A stretch of 64,000 bases of DNA from JAUIET01 sp045106985 (GTDB taxonomy: Bacteria > Pseudomonadota > Gammaproteobacteria > Pseudomonadales > JAUIET01): assembly GCA_045106985.1 (NCBI GenBank), contig JBGCFQ010000005.1, forward strand, positions 62,001 through 126,000, read 5' to 3'. How positions within the stretch are numbered: position 1 is the first letter of the stretch; each line of letters opens with the position of its first letter. Positions 60,442-64,000 of the stretch are shown here, in pieces. The position numbers were made by a program, and so were the translations under genes. The notes below the pieces were generated by a model, which saw only the letters and a list, made by a program, of their open reading frames with translations, was not told the origin of the DNA and did no database searches.

Positions 60442-63400
60442 CTAGTCGTCTTCAGTAGCCGCCAGAAGCGCTGCGTTGCCACCCGCAGCGGTGGTATCAA
60501 TACACACATGTTGCTCAGTCAACAGCCTTTTTTGAAGCCCTGCATCCATTACCAGTGGAATTATTGCTCCATCTCGGCTTGCCAATTCTAGCCTGAGTTC
60601 TCGAGAGCCCAATTCTGCCCAGTAAACTACGGCACCTAGCTGATCGAGCTCTTTGAGTGCGCCAGGCGCGAGACAGCCATCAATCCCAAGCTCTTTCACA
60701 TCCTCTCCAGCCACGCTGGCTACACCTTCGGCGACAGCTAGCGCACTACAGCCTAAGTCCCTGGCTTGCTGCACTTGCTGGCTGGCCAATTCAGCGCCTG
60801 GCCCAAGACACAGTACCCGGGCGCGGGGCTTGTAACTGAGGCGATTCGATTCCCCGGTGGGACCTGGCATCTCTATTGCTGTTTCCATCGACAGATGTAA
60901 TTCCTTAATGGCCTGCGCAGAAGCTGCTGTGGGGTTTTTCTTCTTTGCGTCCTTTGCTGTGTCGGCCTCACAGGCCTGAAACCCACGATTAATCTCGTTC
61001 GCTGTAACGTGACCACCAAGCGGCTGGATAGTGTGATTGTCCGAGCTTATGAACGGAAGCTTTGCCTGAGTAAAGCGCGCAACATAATTAGGACCACCCG
61101 CTTTCGGACCTGTGCCGCTTAGCCCTACGCCGCCAAAGGGCTGGGTTCCAACCACCGCACCAATCTGATTGCGGTTTACATATATATTGCCAGCGTTTAT
61201 CTGCTCTACGACCAATTGAACGCGATCATCAATCCGGCTGTGCATACCGAAGGTAAGGCCATAGCCGCTGCCATTGATGTCGGCCACAACAGTGCGCAAC
61301 TGGTCTGCTGCGAAGGTTGCAACATGCAGCACTGGCCCAAAAACTTCTTCCTGCAAATCAGCAATACCCTTAACCTGAATCACGCTGGGACCGACAAAAC
61401 ACCCCTCACTAGGGGCTTTCAGAGACTTCAAAAGCCGACCGTCCTTATCGGCGGCGCTCAAGTAGGCAGAAATACTCTGTTGCGCGCCAGCAGAAATCAC
61501 CGGGCCAATATCAACGCCAAGATTGGACGTGTCACCAAGGCGCAATTCATCCATCGCTTGCAGCAACAACGACAAAATGCCGTCAGCAACATCTTCTTGC
61601 ACATAGAGTATTCGAAGCGCGCTGCAGCGCTGGCCTGCAGACTGAAAAGCCGACTCAAGAATGTCTCTCACGGCTTGTTCTGGTAGCGCTGTACTGTCAA
61701 CAATCATTGCGTTCAGCCCACCCGTTTCAGCGATAAGAGGCGCTGTTGGCGATAGCGATTCAGCCATGCTTCGATTAATGTGCTGGGCCGTTGCAGTTGA
61801 GCCAGTGAAACATATGCCGTCAACGTTCGAAGAAGAGCTAAGAGCCGCGCCCACAGAGTTACCCATTCCTGGCAGTAAGAGCAAACACTGCTCAGGTACG
61901 CCAGCCTCATGCAGACAGTTGATAGCAAACTGAGCCACCAATGAGGTGGTTTCCGCAGGCTTTGCCGCAACCGCATTGCCCGCCGCTAACGCGGCTGCTA
62001 TTTGCCCGGTAAAAATGGCTAGTGGGAAATTCCAGGGCGATATACACGCCACAACACCCAATGGCATAAGTGGTCCCGCCTGTTCCAGACGCTCTCCTTC
62101 AGCCGCATAAAAGCGAAGAAAATCGACCGCTTCACGCAGCTCTGCAACACAATCGTTAATAGATTTACCAGATTCTCGAATGAGCAGCGAAAACAATTCT
62201 ATAGCGTTGGACTCATAGGCATCAGCCGCTTTGGCTAATATTGTCGATCGCTCTTTTGCCGACACCCCCCAGGTCTTGAGTTGTAGTAACTGAGTTTCAA
62301 CATCAGCCACAGTCGCCATCTGTAATTCACCTACCACTGCGCCCGTAGCAGGATTAAGCACTGCTTCGGTTATACCATTGCGATCCGGGCTGGTGCTTTG
62401 CCATTGGCGGTTAGCAAACTGCTCCAGCTCTGCACTTATATACGCTATCTGATCGGGGTCGCTAAGGTCCCAACCCTTTGAATTGCTGCGCTGCGGCATA
62501 TAAAGATCAGCAGGTTTGGCAATTGCCGGGTTGTGTGCGTTCTGCAGGTAATTTTCTACCGCTACGAAGGGGTCAGCGGCAACCTGCTCCGCTGGCACAT
62601 TTTCATCAACAATCTGACTAACAAAGGAACTGTTTGCACCGTTTTCTAGAAGCCGACGCACAAGATAGGCCAGCAGATCCTTATGCCGCCCGACGGGTGC
62701 GTAAATTCTGCATCGTGTGTCATGACGCTCTTTAAGAGTTTCATGAAGGGCTTCGCCCATGCCATGTAAACGCTGAAACTCAAACGACTGCTTGTCGTCT
62801 GCCAGCTCAATAATAGCAGCAGCAGAGTGCGCACTGTGCGTGGCAAACTGAGGATACAAACGATCGGTTTTCTCTAGCAGTTGCTTCGCACAACAAATAT
62901 AACTAACGTCAGTAGAAGACTTGCGGGTATACACAGGGAAGTCTTTGAAGCCCTCCACTTGCGAGTGTTTGATTTCAGTGTCCCAGTAGGCCCCCTTAAC
63001 CAAGCGAACCATAATGCGTCTGTCGAGGCGAACAGCCAGCTCATAAAGCCAATCGATAACAAATGAGGCGCGCTTGCTGTACGCCTGCACCACTACGCCA
63101 AAACCGTCCCAACCCGCGAGCATCGAGTCTGAAAGCATCGCGTCAATTACATCGAGCGAAAGGTCGAGCCGATCCGCTTCCTCGGCATCAATATTCAAGC
63201 CAATGTTTGCCGACTTAGCGAGCACAGCTAAAGAGCGTGCACGCGGCATGAGCTCTTTCAATACGCGGTCTTTCTGTAAAAACTCATAGCGTGGGTGCAA
63301 AGCTGAGAGCTTGATTGATATACCAGGATTGTTTCTAATGTCTTCAGTTTTACTTGAGCCTGCGAGTGCCGTTATCGCTTCCGCATAGTCAATATGGTAG

Positions 63401-64000
63401 CGTTTTGCGTCTCGCTCACTACGAGCGGCTTCGCCCAACATATCGTAAGAATGAGTGAAACCGGATTTCTGCATCGTTTCTGCGCGCTTCATGGCAGAAG
63501 TAATCGTTTCGCCTAGTACGAATTGATCCCCCAGCTCTTTCATCACGCGGGTTACCGCTTGGCGAATAATGGGTTCACCCAAACGCTTTACCGCAGAAGC
63601 CAAAACGCTGCCAACTTTAGAGCCATGCTCTTCATCAAGCACTTTACCCGTGATGAACAAGGCCCAGGTTGAGGCGTTAATGAGTGAGGAGTGCGACTGA
63701 CCTAAGTGGGCGCCCCATTCGCTGGGTGTAATCTTGTCATCGATGAGCTCATCCATCGTGTCGCCGTCGGGTACTCGAAGCAATGCTTCAGCAAGGCACA
63801 TCAAGGCAACACCTTCATCAGTCGACAGCCCGTATTCGCCAAGAAACAACTCCATCATCGTTGGATCGCTGTCTTCCCGAATGCGCTTAACAAGATCTAC
63901 TGCGCGCTCGTGCATTTGCTGGCGCAACGGCAGGCTCACCTCAAATCGATCGATTAGCTCGGCCAGTACACGCCCTTCTTCAATGTGGGCATGCGCGCGG
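60442..64000 (-). CDS. putA: Bifunctional proline dehydrogenase / glutamate semialdehyde dehydrogenase PutA (5' end off window)
   Basis: The frame is open from the stop at 60442 to the right window edge, giving at least 1185 residues; the ATG-like GTG at 63939 is internal, since family sequence (HIEEGRVLAELIDRFE) continues beyond it. The FAD proline dehydrogenase domain shows SIKLSALHPRYE, DAEEADRLDLSLDVI and RLVKGAYWDTEIKHSQ. The aldehyde dehydrogenase domain shows CISPWNFPLAIFTGQ, ETGGLNAMIV and the nucleophile in SAGQRCSALR. The C-terminal extra domain ends with CIDTTAAGGNAAL, as in long PutA types. PutA oxidises proline to glutamate at the membrane. An N-terminal DNA-binding domain, if any, is outside the window. 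Confidence 0.95.
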   Translation of the reverse strand, partial: RAHAHIEEGRVLAELIDRFEVSLPLRQQMHERAVDLVKRIREDSDPTMMELFLGEYGLSTDEGVALMCLAEALLRVPDGDTMDELIDDKITPSEWGAHLGQSHSSLINASTWALFITGKVLDEEHGSKVGSVLASAVKRLGEPIIRQAVTRVMKELGDQFVLGETITSAMKRAETMQKSGFTHSYDMLGEAARSERDAKRYHIDYAEAITALAGSSKTEDIRNNPGISIKLSALHPRYEFLQKDRVLKELMPRARSLAVLAKSANIGLNIDAEEADRLDLSLDVIDAMLSDSMLAGWDGFGVVVQAYSKRASFVIDWLYELAVRLDRRIMVRLVKGAYWDTEIKHSQVEGFKDFPVYTRKSSTDVSYICCAKQLLEKTDRLYPQFATHSAHSAAAIIELADDKQSFEFQRLHGMGEALHETLKERHDTRCRIYAPVGRHKDLLAYLVRRLLENGANSSFVSQIVDENVPAEQVAADPFVAVENYLQNAHNPAIAKPADLYMPQRSNSKGWDLSDPDQIAYISAELEQFANRQWQSTSPDRNGITEAVLNPATGAVVGELQMATVADVETQLLQLKTWGVSAKERSTILAKAADAYESNAIELFSLLIRESGKSINDCVAELREAVDFLRFYAAEGERLEQAGPLMPLGVVACISPWNFPLAIFTGQIAAALAAGNAVAAKPAETTSLVAQFAINCLHEAGVPEQCLLLLPGMGNSVGAALSSSSNVDGICFTGSTATAQHINRSMAESLSPTAPLIAETGGLNAMIVDSTALPEQAVRDILESAFQSAGQRCSALRILYVQEDVADGILSLLLQAMDELRLGDTSNLGVDIGPVISAGAQQSISAYLSAADKDGRLLKSLKAPSEGCFVGPSVIQVKGIADLQEEVFGPVLHVATFAADQLRTVVADINGSGYGLTFGMHSRIDDRVQLVVEQINAGNIYVNRNQIGAVVGTQPFGGVGLSGTGPKAGGPNYVARFTQAKLPFISSDNHTIQPLGGHVTANEINRGFQACEADTAKDAKKKNPTAASAQAIKELHLSMETAIEMPGPTGESNRLSYKPRARVLCLGPGAELASQQVQQARDLGCSALAVAEGVASVAGEDVKELGIDGCLAPGALKELDQLGAVVYWAELGSRELRLELASRDGAIIPLVMDAGLQKRLLTEQHVCIDTTAAGGNAALLAATEDD

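Overview
The window looks like a stretch of a Gram-negative, probably marine gammaproteobacterial chromosome. The evidence is outer-membrane secretion systems (two-partner secretion, a classical autotransporter, OmpA-type peptidoglycan binding), an E. coli-like avtA, oppABC, pxpBC, hslO and putA, a DUF2288 gene, and a load of CoA-transferase, sulfotransferase, dehalogenase, DUF3604 and carotenoid oxygenase genes of the kind common in marine heterotrophs. The placement near Cellvibrionales-type bacteria is inference. No rRNA, tRNA or CRISPR array was seen.

Layout. 1-12.9 kb is a cell-surface block: the start of one haemagglutinin-type TpsA exoprotein (cut by the window edge), a lipoprotein, an autotransporter with a GDSL-esterase fold that has lost its catalytic Ser and His, then a same-strand run of TPR-CHAT caspase-like protease, TpsA, TpsB and TPR-OmpA. 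13-18 kb holds avtA, a class III CoA-transferase, a haloalkane dehalogenase-like hydrolase and a sulfotransferase. 18.6-23.7 kb is an oligopeptide ABC importer operon. 23.8-26.3 kb has a REC-degenerate GGDEF protein, a small FlgC-tail-like protein and a putative metalloprotease. 26.3-37.4 kb is mostly metabolic: an alkylsulfatase-like MBL protein, pxpBC, a four-gene operon (sulfotransferase, quinone oxidoreductase-like, DUF3604 lipoprotein, NTF2-like), an acyl-CoA synthetase and hslO. 37.5-45 kb is a patchy region with two damaged IS3-family elements around a LysR regulator, small membrane and lipoproteins, a GNAT enzyme and a carotenoid oxygenase.

45.1-51 kb is the most interesting part: a peptide export cluster. 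A 53-residue peptide with a double-glycine leader is encoded at 49549-49710 (minus strand), followed by an LpxL/HtrB-like acyltransferase homologue, a CvaA/HlyD-type membrane fusion protein and an ABC exporter with an intact C39 leader peptidase. An AraC-type regulator lies just upstream. Next to it is a signalling block (51.1-58.5 kb): a twin-FHA protein and a Ser/Thr kinase on the minus strand, then an OmpR-type response regulator, an HD-GYP protein and a PAS histidine kinase on the plus strand. The working hypothesis is a regulated Gram-negative bacteriocin or signal-peptide system with an unusual lipid-acyltransferase-like partner.

The end of the window (58.5-64 kb) has an IS21 istB remnant, a MAPEG protein, a YbjN-like protein, a DUF2288 protein and a putA gene that runs off the right edge.
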